55,688 bases of DNA, taken from assembly GCA_021733645.1 (NCBI GenBank), contig JAHREJ010000029.1, forward strand, positions 1-55,688. The letters are read 5' to 3'. Position numbers and translations under genes: made by a program. The notes under the pieces are model-generated. The model was not told the origin of the DNA, did not search any database, and was given only the letters and a program-made list of their open reading frames with translations. This DNA is from Bacillus subtilis subsp. subtilis (GTDB lineage: Bacteria; Pseudomonadota; Gammaproteobacteria; Xanthomonadales; Xanthomonadaceae). This document shows, piece by piece, positions 17,665 through 26,720 of this stretch. Position 1 is the stretch's first letter. Each line of letters starts with the position of its first letter.

Positions 17665-18384
17665 ATGATGCGAGAAAGAAAAATCCTTGGTTCCGCCCGC
17701 CAGCGCCTGCTCGTGGGTGGCTGGCTGTTGCTGGCGCTGGGCGTGGTGCCGCAGGCACTGGCCGCGCGCGCGCCCAAGGGCGAACCGGCCGAGCCGGCAC
17801 GCAGCGCACCGGTGGTCCGCAATACCGTGGATGAGCTGCGCCAGCTGGTCGATTCCAAGCAGCTCACCGAGCTGCGCACCACCTATAACGGCAGCTACGG
17901 CGCCAGCCTGCTGTTCAACACCAGCACGCTGCAGTACTACGCCGCCTTGTTCCACGACAAGGACTTCTGGCGCGTGATCAAGACCGATTCGGTCGACAAC
18001 GCCGAAAAGGTGTACCGCACCTTCGTGCAGCAGACCGAAGAACTGGCCCAGGTGTACATCGACACCACGCGCCTGGAAGCGGGCAAGCGCTATACCGAAA
18101 ACCTGGTTGCCTTCAACGAACAGCGTCTGCGCAGCCTGCAGCAGGAAGCCGAGTTGCAGCGCCAGCAGTCGCTGCAGGTCAGCAGTTCGATCCAGCAGGC
18201 CAAGCAGCAGGCGGTAACGCTGAGCACCGACCTGCGCAGCACGCACAGCCAGCTGGACGCGTTGAACCAGCGCATCCAGGTGCTGCAGGCCCAACAGGGC
18301 AATCCGGCGCTGTCGCTGCCGGCACCGGAGGCCAGCGCCCCGGTCGCGGCACCGGCTCCGGTGGGCGAATCCAGCAACCCGTAA
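17665..18384 (+). CDS. DUF2968-type secreted protein
   Basis: 239 residues. The signal peptide MMRERKILGSARQRLLVGGW... ends in ALAARA. The mature part contains NTVDELRQLVDSKQLTELRTTYNGSYGASLLF and DFWRVIKTDSVDNAEKVYRTFVQQTEELA, which I recognise as the DUF2968 pattern, then a Gln-rich coiled-coil (about 150-215) and an Ala/Pro tail. The start is set at tandem ATGs at 17665/17668 because the signal peptide begins there; an upstream in-frame GTG at 17551 would add 38 unlikely residues. It lies 114 nt after the Tad operon and may be transcribed with it or separately. Function unknown. Confidence 0.7.
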   Translation: MMRERKILGSARQRLLVGGWLLLALGVVPQALAARAPKGEPAEPARSAPVVRNTVDELRQLVDSKQLTELRTTYNGSYGASLLFNTSTLQYYAALFHDKDFWRVIKTDSVDNAEKVYRTFVQQTEELAQVYIDTTRLEAGKRYTENLVAFNEQRLRSLQQEAELQRQQSLQVSSSIQQAKQQAVTLSTDLRSTHSQLDALNQRIQVLQAQQGNPALSLPAPEASAPVAAPAPVGESSNP

Positions 18385-18392
18385 GCCTTCGC

Positions 18393-18413
18393 GCTCCCTG
18401 CCACGCAGGGAGC
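18393..18413. terminator. Hairpin after the DUF2968 gene, possible terminator
   Basis: GCTCCCTGC-CAC-GCAGGGAGC is a perfect 9-bp stem with a 3-nt loop, 8 nt after the DUF2968 stop. No T-run follows, so it may be a weak or Rho-assisted terminator or a 3-prime stability hairpin. Confidence 0.5.
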
Positions 18414-18529
18414 CACGGCCAACGCGCGCCGCACGGTCGCGTTCACCGCCGGATCCACGCCGGCCTGCGCCGGGTGCAGTACCCTGTATGCCTTCGCGGT
18501 GAACATCGCGCACGCACAAGGATACGGCC

Positions 18530-19891
18530 ATGGCGATTCCCCCTCCGCTGCAGTCGACCGGCCCGCACCGTCGCCTGACCGGCATCGCCACGCTGATCGC
18601 GGTGCTGGCCATGCTCCCGGCGGCGCAGGCTGCCCAGGACGACGCAGCATCGCTGGATGCGCGTGCATCCGACCCGGTCGCCCTGGGTTGGATGCAGGGC
18701 TTCCCGCCCCCGGAAGCCAAGCGCATCCGCTATACCGATACCGACTACTTCAGCTTTCCCAAGTTGCGCTGGACGGCCTGCCACTTCCGCCAGTTGATGC
18801 CCACCGTGGGGGTCAGCCGTGGGCCCGGTGCCGCCGCGCCACTGCCCCAGCACCTGGATGCGGCCATCGACGCGTTGCCTTTCACGCCGTTGAACACGCA
18901 CACCCGCATGACCTGGGCGCAATCGCTGCAGGCCAACTACACCGACGGCATCATCGTGCTGCATGACGGGGTGGTGGTGTACGAACGCTACGCCGGTTGC
19001 CTGCAGCCTGATGGCCAGCACGGTGCGATGTCGGTCACCAAATCCATCACCGGCCTGCTCGGCGAGATGCTGGTGGCCGAAGGCGTGATCGACGAAAACG
19101 ACACCGTTGGCGCGATCATCCCCGAACTGGCGCACAGCGCGTTTGGCGATGCCACCGTCAAGCAGGTGCTGGAGATGACCACCGCCCTGCGCTACAGCGA
19201 GGACTACGCCGACCCCAACGCCGAGGTCTGGCAGTATGCGGCCGCCGGCAGCACGCTGCCGCCCGCGCCGGGATACACCGGTCCACGCAGCTACTACGAT
19301 TACCTGCAGACCGTGCAGAAGCAGGGCCGTCATGGCCAAGCCTTCGGCTACAAGACGATCAATACCGACACCCTGGGCTGGATCATCGCCCGGCGCACCG
19401 GCAAGCCGGTGTCCACGCTGTTGTCCGAGCGAATCTGGCGCCGTCTGGGCGCCGAGCAGGACGCCTACTACACCGTCGACTCCACCGGCACGCCGTTCGC
19501 CGGCGGCGGCTTCAACGCCGGCCTGCGCGACCTGGCACGGCTCGGCCAGCTGCTGCTGCAGGACGGCCGCGGCAACGGCGAGCAGATCGTGCCGGCCGCG
19601 GCCATCGAACGCATCCGCGCCGGCGGCGACAAGCGCGCCTTTGCCAAGGCAGGCTATTCCCTGCTGCCGGGCTGGAGCTACCGGGGCATGTGGTGGGTCA
19701 CCCACAACGACCACGGTGCTTACATGGCGCGCGGCGTGCATGGCCAGGCCCTGTACATCGACCCCACGGCCAAGGTGGTGATTGCGCGGTTCGGTTCGCA
19801 CCCCACCGCCGGCAACAGCGCCAACGACCCCACCACCCTGCCCGCCTTCGACGCGCTGGCGCGTTACCTGATGGCGCAGCCCGCCCGGTAA
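18530..19891 (+). CDS. Serine hydrolase, class C beta-lactamase fold (NylB/6-aminohexanoate hydrolase-like)
   Basis: 453 residues with a signal peptide ending AAQA. The catalytic SxxK is SVTK at 168-171. A segment RYSEDYADP around 221-229 and FGYKTINTD around 272-280 supply the tyrosine expected of the family. A Gly-rich FAGGGFNAGLRDLARLGQLLL and a C-terminal HGQALYIDPTAKVVIARFGSHP follow, as in NylB-type esterases/amidases. The N-terminal FPPPEAKRIRYTDTDYFSFPKLRW is typical of 6-aminohexanoate-dimer hydrolase relatives. It is probably a periplasmic or secreted esterase/amidase; the substrate cannot be read. It converges with the next gene, 12 nt away. Confidence 0.82.
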   Translation: MAIPPPLQSTGPHRRLTGIATLIAVLAMLPAAQAAQDDAASLDARASDPVALGWMQGFPPPEAKRIRYTDTDYFSFPKLRWTACHFRQLMPTVGVSRGPGAAAPLPQHLDAAIDALPFTPLNTHTRMTWAQSLQANYTDGIIVLHDGVVVYERYAGCLQPDGQHGAMSVTKSITGLLGEMLVAEGVIDENDTVGAIIPELAHSAFGDATVKQVLEMTTALRYSEDYADPNAEVWQYAAAGSTLPPAPGYTGPRSYYDYLQTVQKQGRHGQAFGYKTINTDTLGWIIARRTGKPVSTLLSERIWRRLGAEQDAYYTVDSTGTPFAGGGFNAGLRDLARLGQLLLQDGRGNGEQIVPAAAIERIRAGGDKRAFAKAGYSLLPGWSYRGMWWVTHNDHGAYMARGVHGQALYIDPTAKVVIARFGSHPTAGNSANDPTTLPAFDALARYLMAQPAR

Positions 19892-19903
19892 GCGGCGGCA
19901 GGG

Positions 19904-20401
19904 TCAACGGCACGCATCGAAGACGGTGTCGTCCATGCGCCAGCTGAGTGCGATGCTGCGCTTCAGGCCAGCCTTCCGGAACGCGACCTCGCGCTGGCGT
20001 TTGGCCTTGGCGCATGCGCGCGGCTGGTGATGCAGCGCAATGACCGCCCCCAACGGCGCGCGCGTGCCGCGCCAGGCGGCCTTGCGGCCCCGTCGCGGCT
20101 GCGCATGGGCCGGCGGTCGGCGCTGCAGTTCCAGCGCGCGCTTGCGCGCCTGCAGCTCGCGTCGAATCGCCTCGATCCTGGCGGCATGCGCGCGCGTGGG
20201 TGGCACCACGTCTACTTCCCACGCCTGCTCTGCCTGGCCATCGGCGCAGGGCGCGCGCTGGAAAGTGGCCACCCCGTCGACCCGGCATTTATGGATCTGC
20301 TGGACCGGCGCTGGCGGTGCCGCCATCGCCAGCGCCGGCAGCAGCACCAGCAACCCTCCCCAGCAGCGGCGCACCCGGTGTGGACAACAGGCGGATTGCA
20401 T
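19904..20401 (-). CDS. Small secreted DUF4124-like protein
   Basis: 165 residues: signal peptide to ALAMA, then IHKCRVDGVATFQRAPCADGQ, a short two-cysteine segment like the DUF4124 domain of Xanthomonadaceae envelope proteins. A basic, Arg/Gln-rich helical middle and a C-terminal CAKAKRQREVAFRKAGLKRS follow. GGGAG lies 7 nt before the ATG at 20401, which decides this start over one 14 codons upstream. Function unknown. Confidence 0.65.
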   Translation of the reverse strand: MQSACCPHRVRRCWGGLLVLLPALAMAAPPAPVQQIHKCRVDGVATFQRAPCADGQAEQAWEVDVVPPTRAHAARIEAIRRELQARKRALELQRRPPAHAQPRRGRKAAWRGTRAPLGAVIALHHQPRACAKAKRQREVAFRKAGLKRSIALSWRMDDTVFDACR

Positions 20402-20542
20402 CGGCAGTCTCCCGGAACCGCCCACAGCGTCGCGCGTGCGCACGGCACAAACCGGGACACAGATTGCAGTCCTTCATCCGTGCGGGATATCCCTACGCGT
20501 TACGCGCAGAAGCAACCTGACCTGTCTACCGCCACGCACCGC

Positions 20543-20998
20543 TCACCCCGGCAAATGCAGCGCCAGCACCTCATCGCCAAGCGCGTCGATCTCGCCCGTG
20601 GGCGTCCACCCCAGGTGTCGGTAGAAGCCATGCGAGCGCACTGCCGGATCGGCAGCGCAACCGAGGAACAGCCGCCGGAAGCCGCGGCCGCGGAAATCCT
20701 CCACCACGCGCGCCAGCAACGCCCTGCCGATGCCCTTGCCTTCCCAGTCCGGCAGCAACGCCAGCACGATGATCTCGCCGCTGTCGCGATCACCAAAGCA
20801 GTAGCCGATCATCCGTGCGTCCACCTCGGCCACATGCCCCGGCAAAGCGCCTTGGGCGATGCCGTCTGCCCAGCTCTCCTCGGTGATGCCCAGTGCAGCC
20901 AGCTGTTCGGCGGAAAACGCGTTTTCACGCGTGCGGCCGCGCAGCGCGATGCAGGTGGCGGCATCGGAAGGCACGGCAAGTCGGTAGCGCAGGTTCAT
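20543..20998 (-). CDS. GNAT-family N-acetyltransferase
   Basis: 151 residues with the GNAT fold: MNLRYRLAVPSDAATCIALR at the start, acetyl-CoA motif IIVLALLPDWEGKGIGRALLARVVEDFRGRG in the middle, and SHGFYRHLGWTPTGE at the end. The substrate is unknown; the small size and the motif A pattern suggest small-molecule or protein acetylation. Its ATG (20998) overlaps the ATG of the divergent AraC gene (20997) in one CATG, so each promoter must lie within the other gene. No strong ribosome site is present. Confidence 0.82.
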   Translation of the reverse strand: MNLRYRLAVPSDAATCIALRGRTRENAFSAEQLAALGITEESWADGIAQGALPGHVAEVDARMIGYCFGDRDSGEIIVLALLPDWEGKGIGRALLARVVEDFRGRGFRRLFLGCAADPAVRSHGFYRHLGWTPTGEIDALGDEVLALHLPG

Positions 20999-21857
20999 GG
21001 CATCGTATTCTGTCAGGTCTGCCGGCCCGTTGGAGATCTGCTTGCCTGCCGCCACTGAATTCTGGCGCGACCCCCGCCTGCCCCACGTCGAAAGCCGCCG
21101 GGCCTGCAACAGCCGTGACTGCTATCGCGCCCATGCCCACGGCACCTATTCGATCGGGGCGGTGGATGCCGGCGGCAGCGTGTTCAGCGGTGCGCCCGGT
21201 GGTGTCCGCCTGCTTCGCCCCGGCAGCCTGGTCACGGTTCCCGCAGGCCGCGTGCACGCGTGCAACCCGATGCGCGGACACGCCTGGAGCTACCAGATGC
21301 TGCACCTGGATGCGGCGTGGCTGCAGCAGCTCCGCAACGAAACGGCGGCACCTGCCGCACCCGGCGCGCAACGCGAACCGATCCGCGTGTCCCACGATCC
21401 GCCGCGCTATCGCCACTACTCCGCGCTCACTGACCTGCTGTTTTCCGATGCGGCCCCGCAGGCAAAGGAGGCCGGGCTGGTCGGCTTCATCGGTGACCTG
21501 GACCATCGGCCCGGCGATGCGCTGACCGATGCACTCGATGACCTTGCCCTGCAGCAACGCCTGCAGCCGTTGATGGCGCAGCTGCGCACGCAGTTGGCGC
21601 ACAGCCCGGCGCTGGCCGACATGGCGCAGGAGGTAGGCATGAGCCGCTACCAGTTGATCCGGGCCTTCCGCCGGGCCACCGGCCTGACCCCGCACGCCTG
21701 GCAGATGGACCAGCGCATCCAGCAGGCGCGCCTGCACCTGCGCGATGGCCAATCCCTGGCAACGGTGGCACATGCGCTCGGCTTTGCCGACCAGAGCCAT
21801 TTCCAGCGGGTGTTCAAGTCCATTGCCGCGGCCACGCCAGGCCAGTACCGGCGCTGA
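20997..21857 (+). CDS. AraC-family regulator (AraC-binding plus HTH_18)
   Basis: 286 residues. The N-terminal cupin-type domain includes HAHGTYSIGAVDAGG and LVTVPAGRVHACNP. The C-terminal double HTH contains LADMAQEVGMSRYQLIRAFRRATGLTPHAWQMD and ARLHLRDGQSLATVAHALGFADQSHFQRVFK. Regulators of this architecture often sit beside LysE-type exporters and amino-acid metabolism genes. The next gene downstream is such an exporter, so it is the likely target. A later start is possible, given the overlap with the divergent GNAT start. Confidence 0.86.
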   Translation: MASYSVRSAGPLEICLPAATEFWRDPRLPHVESRRACNSRDCYRAHAHGTYSIGAVDAGGSVFSGAPGGVRLLRPGSLVTVPAGRVHACNPMRGHAWSYQMLHLDAAWLQQLRNETAAPAAPGAQREPIRVSHDPPRYRHYSALTDLLFSDAAPQAKEAGLVGFIGDLDHRPGDALTDALDDLALQQRLQPLMAQLRTQLAHSPALADMAQEVGMSRYQLIRAFRRATGLTPHAWQMDQRIQQARLHLRDGQSLATVAHALGFADQSHFQRVFKSIAAATPGQYRR

Positions 21858-21934
21858 TCGCGCGCAATTGCGTTCAATACCCGGTGCAGGGCGGCAGCCA
21901 CACTGGCGCCCCCTGCCTGCCCGTACCCGTCCCC

Positions 21935-22588
21935 ATGCAACAGTTCCTGCTCCTCGCTTCGGTGCATTTCCTTGCCTTGCTCTCGCCCGGCCCAGACTTC
22001 TTCCTGGTGGCGCGCAGCGCGCTTGTCTCTGGTTGGCGCACGGCAAGCGGTGCCTGCGTCGGCATTGCCGTTGGCAATGCGGTTTTCATTGCCGCCGCCT
22101 TTGCCGGGCTTGCCGTGCTGCGCGCCGACAGCGCGTGGTTCATCACCGTGCAACTGGCCGGCTGCGGCTTCCTGCTCTACATGGGGCTGCTCTTCCTGCG
22201 CCATGCCGGTCGCCACGGCATGCCGGCGCCGCCCGGCAGCGCACCGATGCAACCCCGTCCGCCGCGATGCCCGTGGTGCCAGGCTGCCGCGCAGGGCCTG
22301 CTGTCGGCGCTGCTGAATCCCAAGAACGCGCTGTTTTACGCCAGCCTTGCCGCGCTGTTGCCCGACGCAGGCACCGCGGTGAAACTGTTCTATGCCGGCT
22401 GGATGTTCAGCGTGGTGCTGCTGTGGGACCTGCTGGTCGCCGCGATGATCGGCCACCCGGTGGTACTGCGCAGGTTCACCCGCGCATTGCCCTGGCTGGA
22501 GCGCATCACCGGTGTGCTGCTGATCGGGTTGGCCGTGTCGATTCCGATGTCGCTGGGATGGGCCTGGGCCACCGCTGCCGGGCACTGA
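21935..22588 (+). CDS. LysE/RhtB-family amino-acid exporter
   Basis: 217 residues, about six membrane segments. It begins MQQFLLLASVHFLALLSPGPDFFLV, the LysE/RhtB signature with the SPGPDF motif, and contains GLLSALLNPKNALFY, the second conserved block. It is predicted to export an amino acid or derivative. The start at 21935 gives the canonical N-terminus; an upstream in-frame ATG at 21884 would add 17 residues. It lies 77 nt after the AraC gene and is followed by a strong hairpin. Confidence 0.9.
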   Translation: MQQFLLLASVHFLALLSPGPDFFLVARSALVSGWRTASGACVGIAVGNAVFIAAAFAGLAVLRADSAWFITVQLAGCGFLLYMGLLFLRHAGRHGMPAPPGSAPMQPRPPRCPWCQAAAQGLLSALLNPKNALFYASLAALLPDAGTAVKLFYAGWMFSVVLLWDLLVAAMIGHPVVLRRFTRALPWLERITGVLLIGLAVSIPMSLGWAWATAAGH

Positions 22589-22596
22589 TGCATACG

Positions 22597-22625
22597 CACA
22601 GGGCCCGGCAATGCCGGGCCCTGTG
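22597..22625. terminator. Bidirectional hairpin terminator between lysE-like gene and TonB receptor gene
   Basis: CACAGGGCCCGGCA pairs perfectly with TGCCGGGCCCTGTG around a tiny loop. It lies 8 nt after the exporter stop and 21 nt from the stop of the convergent TonB-dependent receptor gene, so it can end both transcripts. A short TGTGTGT follows on plus rather than a pure T-run. Confidence 0.75.
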
Positions 22626-22646
22626 TGTGTCATGGCATCGGCTCGC

Positions 22647-25376
22647 TCACAGGAACCGGTAATCGAACTCCAGCCACAACTGGCGGCCGTATGGATCGTA
22701 GTTGCCCACCGGGTAGAACGGCCAGCCGCCGCCATTCTTGTCCGCCGGCGGGCGGCTGTCGCGCAGGTTGTTGACGATCAGCCCGACGCTGGCGTTGTCA
22801 TTGAGCTTGCGGTACAGGCTGGCGTTGTAGGTCATGTAGGGGGCGATGCGACCGCTGCCATCGGTCTTGGGCAGCGAGCCGTAGCGCATGCCATACACGG
22901 TGGCGGTCCAGTCATTGATCGCCCAGGTCACGCTGCCGTTGACCTTGCTGCGCCACTGGTAGGTATCCAGCGAGTTGCGCTGGTCGATCGCCTCGTCCTC
23001 GGCGAACTGGCGGTACGCATGGTCGATCACCAGCGAATAGGCCAGGCGCGCGGAGAACTGCCCGTAGCGGCCGGCATCCCAGCGCGTATTGGCCTTCAGG
23101 TCGATCCCGCGCACCGATTCGGAGGCTGCATTGATCGGGTTGATCAGCACGCGCACCACCTGGTTGGGCTGCACCGCCGCATTGGCCGGGTTGCGGATCA
23201 CCCGCGCCAGTGCGTCCTGGCACTGCGCCGAGCCGATGTCACGAGCGTCCCCGCCCACGGTCTGGCCCAACCGGCAGTCGGCTTCATCGCGCAGGATCCG
23301 CGATGCATCCAGGTTGGTCACTTCCTGGTCGATGCGGATGTCGTAGTAGTCGACGGTGAAATCGACGTTGGCCGATGGCGACCACACCAGCCCCGCACCG
23401 TAGGACTTGGCCGTTTCCGGCTGCAACTGTGGATTGGCACCGCTGGTGTAGTCGATCGACAGGCCGCTGAAGTCGCAATCGTCGTAGGCCTGGCCGGCAC
23501 TGCGGCAGCGCCAGTAGTCGGTCATGCCCGGGTTGTAGCCGCGGGTTTCGCTGGCGAACACGTAGTTCATGTCCGGCGCACGGAAGCTGGTGGCGGCACT
23601 GGCACGCAGCAGCAGGCTGTCAAAGGGCCGGAATTCCAGCCCGGTGCTCCAGGTCGCCTTGCCCAGCTGGTCGCCGGCGGCGCGGTACTGGTCGTACCGG
23701 CCCGCCACGGTAGCGGTGAGCCGCTCCAGCAGCGGCAACTGCAGTTCCACGCCCGCCGCGTAACGGTCGCGCTCGCCGCCGGCCGGAATGCCCGCGGTGG
23801 TGTTCCAGAATTCACCGGTGGCCAGCCGCGGGTCGGGACGGTTGCGGTAACCCTGGCTGCCGGCCTCCAGCACCGCCGCCAGCGCCGCGCGCCCGCCCGG
23901 CAGGTCGAACAACTGCCCGTTGACGCTGAAGGTGGCCGTCTGCAACCACGCAGCATTGCGGCTCTCCTGGGTGGCCGACAGATCCTCGTATTGGCCGGTG
24001 GTCAACGGCTGGTACAGGCGTGCCGGGTCCGGTGCGTAAACGTCCACGCCGTTGCGGGTACCCAGCCTGGGGCCCAGCAGGTAGTCGTTGATACCGGCCA
24101 GCAGGACCGGGCGGCGCGTGCGGTTTTCATACCGCGAACGGCTGTAGGCCGCTTCGTAATCCCAATCCGAGCCCCCCAGGCTGCCACGCGCGCCCACGTT
24201 GAACGACCACGAGGTTTCCAGGAACCGGTTGGCGTTGCGCTGCACGCTGCCGATCTCTTCAGGCGCAAACCGGCGGTACCAGCTTTCCAGCTGGCCGCTG
24301 TTCTGGTTGTAGAAGTAGTTGCGCGACGAGGTCCACGTGGGTGCGCGGGTGTTGTTGTAGATCCGCGCGGTGCCGATGGCCACGTCGGCGAACAGCTCCT
24401 GGCGGTCATTCAGCCGCCAGGTCAGCGCGCTGTAGGCATCGATGTTGCGCTTTTCGGTCTGCACGGTCCAGAACGTGGCGGCCGCTTCGTTGCTGCCGCA
24501 GTAGGCCCCCTGGCGCGGATTCTGCGCGCGGAACACGCTGCCGCCATACAGGTTGCCGGTGGCGTCGCAACCGCCCACGCCGGGATCGATGTAGTTGTTG
24601 GTGCTGGCATTACGCCGGTAGGCCACCGCGGTGGGCAGCGGCGCGATCCCGCGCGGATCGTCGGTGAGCGAATCCATGAAGTCGCGCTGCGAGCCGTAGA
24701 TCGCATTGCGGTTGGCGATCTCCAGACCGAAGATCGCATCCCACCGATCGCTTGAACTGCCCCCCACCACCTGCAGACGCTGGTTGTCGCCACCGCCCTG
24801 CTCGGTGGTGCCGGCCTTGAGGTTGATGCCCACGCCCTCGTAGGACTTTTTCAGGATGATGTTGACCACCCCGGCGATGGCGTCCGAGCCGTACACCGCC
24901 GACGCGCCACCGGTGAGCACTTCGATGCGGTCGATCAACGCGCTGGGGATGTTGGCCAGGTTGACCACGTTGACCGAGCCTTCGTAGGCCAGCGGGTAGT
25001 CCGACTGACGGCGGCCGTTGACCAGCACCAGGGTGCGGTTGGGGCCCAGCCCACGCAGGTTGATGGTGTTGGCGGCCGGGGTGAAGGTGTTGCCGAAGTC
25101 CTCGCCCTGCACGTTGCCGGTGTTCTCGGTAAGCGCACTGAGGGCTTCAAACGCACTGCGGTAGCCCTGCGCCTCGATCTGCTGCTGGGTGATCACGGTC
25201 ACCGGGGAAGGGCCTTCCACGCTGGCGCGCGGAATGCGCGAGCCGGTGATTCTCACCGCTTCCAGTTCGGTGGGCGGCGCGCCCTCGCCGGCCTGGGCAA
25301 GCGAGGGGATGCCAAACAGCGGCAACAGGGACACGACCAGGGGCCGAAGGCGGAGCGTACGACGGAGCAGAGGCAT
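22647..25376 (-). CDS. TonB-dependent outer-membrane receptor
   Basis: 909 residues. The signal peptide starts MPLLRRTLRLRPLVVSLL and ends SLAQA. A TonB-box-like ELEAVRITGSRI precedes a plug domain with SPVTVITQQQIEAQGYRS, INLRGLGPNRTLVLVNGRR and IDRIEVLTGGASAVYGSDAIAGVVNIILKK. A 22-stranded barrel-like remainder follows, ending YGRQLWLEFDYRFL. It belongs to the GSR-type receptors common in Xanthomonadaceae and imports an unknown nutrient, perhaps a carbohydrate or peptide. The start at 25376 gives a normal signal peptide; the frame is open for 120 more codons through the inverted-repeat element, which is not credible coding. The SapC gene lies upstream but is separated by a terminator. Confidence 0.93.
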   Translation of the reverse strand: MPLLRRTLRLRPLVVSLLPLFGIPSLAQAGEGAPPTELEAVRITGSRIPRASVEGPSPVTVITQQQIEAQGYRSAFEALSALTENTGNVQGEDFGNTFTPAANTINLRGLGPNRTLVLVNGRRQSDYPLAYEGSVNVVNLANIPSALIDRIEVLTGGASAVYGSDAIAGVVNIILKKSYEGVGINLKAGTTEQGGGDNQRLQVVGGSSSDRWDAIFGLEIANRNAIYGSQRDFMDSLTDDPRGIAPLPTAVAYRRNASTNNYIDPGVGGCDATGNLYGGSVFRAQNPRQGAYCGSNEAAATFWTVQTEKRNIDAYSALTWRLNDRQELFADVAIGTARIYNNTRAPTWTSSRNYFYNQNSGQLESWYRRFAPEEIGSVQRNANRFLETSWSFNVGARGSLGGSDWDYEAAYSRSRYENRTRRPVLLAGINDYLLGPRLGTRNGVDVYAPDPARLYQPLTTGQYEDLSATQESRNAAWLQTATFSVNGQLFDLPGGRAALAAVLEAGSQGYRNRPDPRLATGEFWNTTAGIPAGGERDRYAAGVELQLPLLERLTATVAGRYDQYRAAGDQLGKATWSTGLEFRPFDSLLLRASAATSFRAPDMNYVFASETRGYNPGMTDYWRCRSAGQAYDDCDFSGLSIDYTSGANPQLQPETAKSYGAGLVWSPSANVDFTVDYYDIRIDQEVTNLDASRILRDEADCRLGQTVGGDARDIGSAQCQDALARVIRNPANAAVQPNQVVRVLINPINAASESVRGIDLKANTRWDAGRYGQFSARLAYSLVIDHAYRQFAEDEAIDQRNSLDTYQWRSKVNGSVTWAINDWTATVYGMRYGSLPKTDGSGRIAPYMTYNASLYRKLNDNASVGLIVNNLRDSRPPADKNGGGWPFYPVGNYDPYGRQLWLEFDYRFL

Positions 25377-25560
25377 GCAGGTTCCATAAGGGCGGTAAAC
25401 GTTCCGGTGCGGCAAGCCATTGCCACACGGGGGCCGGAAAGCGCGCCAGTCTGCTGAATGGGCACCTGCCGGGGAAATGATCGCCCGGGATATGCATAGT
25501 GGGTTTTCGCCTAAGGCGCGTGGTTGCTCCTGCCGCCAAGCCTGCCGCGGGCCAGAGGCC

Positions 25561-25723
25561 CCGTCTCCGAACGCGCCGGTCGCGAGCGTAAGGGCCCCAT
25601 AGCAGCCGGTAGGCCCCTGGCAAAGTAAAGGAGGAGGCCGCCACGCGGCCGGGGGACATTTGCGCAGGGGCCTGCCGGCCGCCAAGGGGCCCTCACGCTC
25701 GCGGCAGGCCCAAGCGGAGACAG
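25561..25723. repeat. Long inverted-repeat element, copy A
   Basis: Arms 25561-25622 and 25662-25723 pair over 62 bp with roughly three quarters identity and no gaps. The loop holds a second small hairpin (GGCCG-CCACG-CGGCC). Blocks shared with copy B at 27672-27763 are AAAGTAAAGGAGGAGG (25622-25637), GGCCGGGGGACATTTGC (25647-25663) and AGGGGCCTGCCGGCC (25666-25680). It is intergenic, between SapC and the TonB receptor. It has no open transposase and looks like a non-coding palindromic repeat family. Confidence 0.75.
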
Positions 25724-25762
25724 CTCTACGATCCACTCAGTGCACGCGGAGGCAGAAGAATC

Positions 25763-25790
25763 AAAAAAAACGGCGACCTTGCGGCCGCCG
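25763..25790 (-). terminator. Rho-independent terminator of the SapC gene
   Basis: Reading the minus strand, GGCGGCC-GCAA-GGTCGCC forms a stem closed by one wobble pair and is followed by GTTTTTTTT. It lies 27 nt after the SapC stop. Confidence 0.85.
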
Positions 25791-25817
25791 TCGTGGTGCA
25801 TCGCCGGATGTGGGCGA

Positions 25818-26582
25818 TCAGGCCTTGGCAGCGGCCTGCAGGCTCTGCCGCTGGACCAGCGCGCTGAAGCGCGACAGCGAACTCAGGTGGTGGTGCACCA
25901 GCGCCAGGTAGCCGTTGCGGTGCCAGGCCAGCACGATCTCGTCGGGCAGCTTGGACAGCTTTTCAACGTCGACCACATGGAAGCCATTGACCGACATCTG
26001 CTCGCCGTTGTTCAGGGTCACATCGATGCTGCGCTCCACCAGCAGGTCCTGGGCCAGGATCGACGCGGTGAACTGGCGGGTCGCCTCATGCTCACGGGTG
26101 AAATCGCCACAGAAGCGCATGGCGTTGTCGACCAGTTCGGTCGCCTTCCCGTCCACGAACAGCGGCTCGCCTTCCTCGCTGGTGCCCTGGTTGAGGTGCT
26201 CGGCCTCAGCGTCGATGGCCAGCAGGTAATCGCCTTCGGCTTCGGCCTGCATGAACACGAACGGGTAGCGGCGCACATAGGCGGGCGCGTAGGTGTCTTC
26301 GGCCCACTTGTCGCCGTCGATGAACAGGTTGCTGCGGGCCAGGCCCACCGCCACGATCGGCGCTGCGTCCTTGCCGGTGAACAGGATCGGGAAATGCTGC
26401 GCGGCCAGGCCGAATTCGCCCACCACGGCCGGAATGGCATTGGTTTCGGCAGCGAAGGCCACGGTGCCTTGCACCAGGCGCCAGTTGGCATGCTTGTCCG
26501 ATTGCAGGGGCAACGGCTGGCGGTAGAACAGCGGGCCGGAAGCCTGGGCCGGGGCCGGCGGAGTAGTGGTTTCAGCAGTCAT
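25818..26582 (-). CDS. SapC family protein
   Basis: 254 residues, matching the SapC family throughout: FYRQPLPLQSDKHANWRL, AFAAETNAIPAVVGEFGLAAQHFPILFTG, GDKWAEDTYAPAYVRRYPFVFM and NGFHVVDVEKLSKLPDEIVLAWHRNGYLALVHHHLSSL. SapC proteins were named from a Campylobacter S-layer transporter gene, but in Xanthomonadales and Caulobacterales they commonly accompany TonB receptors of carbohydrate or N-acetylglucosamine uptake loci. The role is not established. It has its own terminator before the downstream TonB receptor gene. Confidence 0.88.
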   Translation of the reverse strand: MTAETTTPPAPAQASGPLFYRQPLPLQSDKHANWRLVQGTVAFAAETNAIPAVVGEFGLAAQHFPILFTGKDAAPIVAVGLARSNLFIDGDKWAEDTYAPAYVRRYPFVFMQAEAEGDYLLAIDAEAEHLNQGTSEEGEPLFVDGKATELVDNAMRFCGDFTREHEATRQFTASILAQDLLVERSIDVTLNNGEQMSVNGFHVVDVEKLSKLPDEIVLAWHRNGYLALVHHHLSSLSRFSALVQRQSLQAAAKA

Positions 26583-26720
26583 GGATTAGGTCAGGTACGA
26601 CGCGCCAGACAGCCCGGGCGCGAAAGCGGGCACCGCATTGATCGGTCACTATAGCGTGGCTCCATGACGATATGCGCCGTGCCGGAAGCCATGTATCGGC
26701 TCGGGCGTGGCCCACCCGCG

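Noticed and set aside
16477..18726. 749-codon minus-strand frame
   Set aside because: Opposite tadG and the DUF2968 gene, whose plus-strand products have clear signal peptides and conserved blocks; the high G+C content creates the long antisense frame.
22611..24755. 714-codon plus-strand frame opposite the TonB receptor
   Set aside because: The minus-strand TonB plug and barrel are unambiguous; this frame has no recognisable domain.
25377..25736. N-terminal extension of the TonB receptor through the inverted repeat
   Set aside because: It would put 120 residues before a normal signal peptide and translate a palindromic repeat; the ATG at 25376 is preferred.
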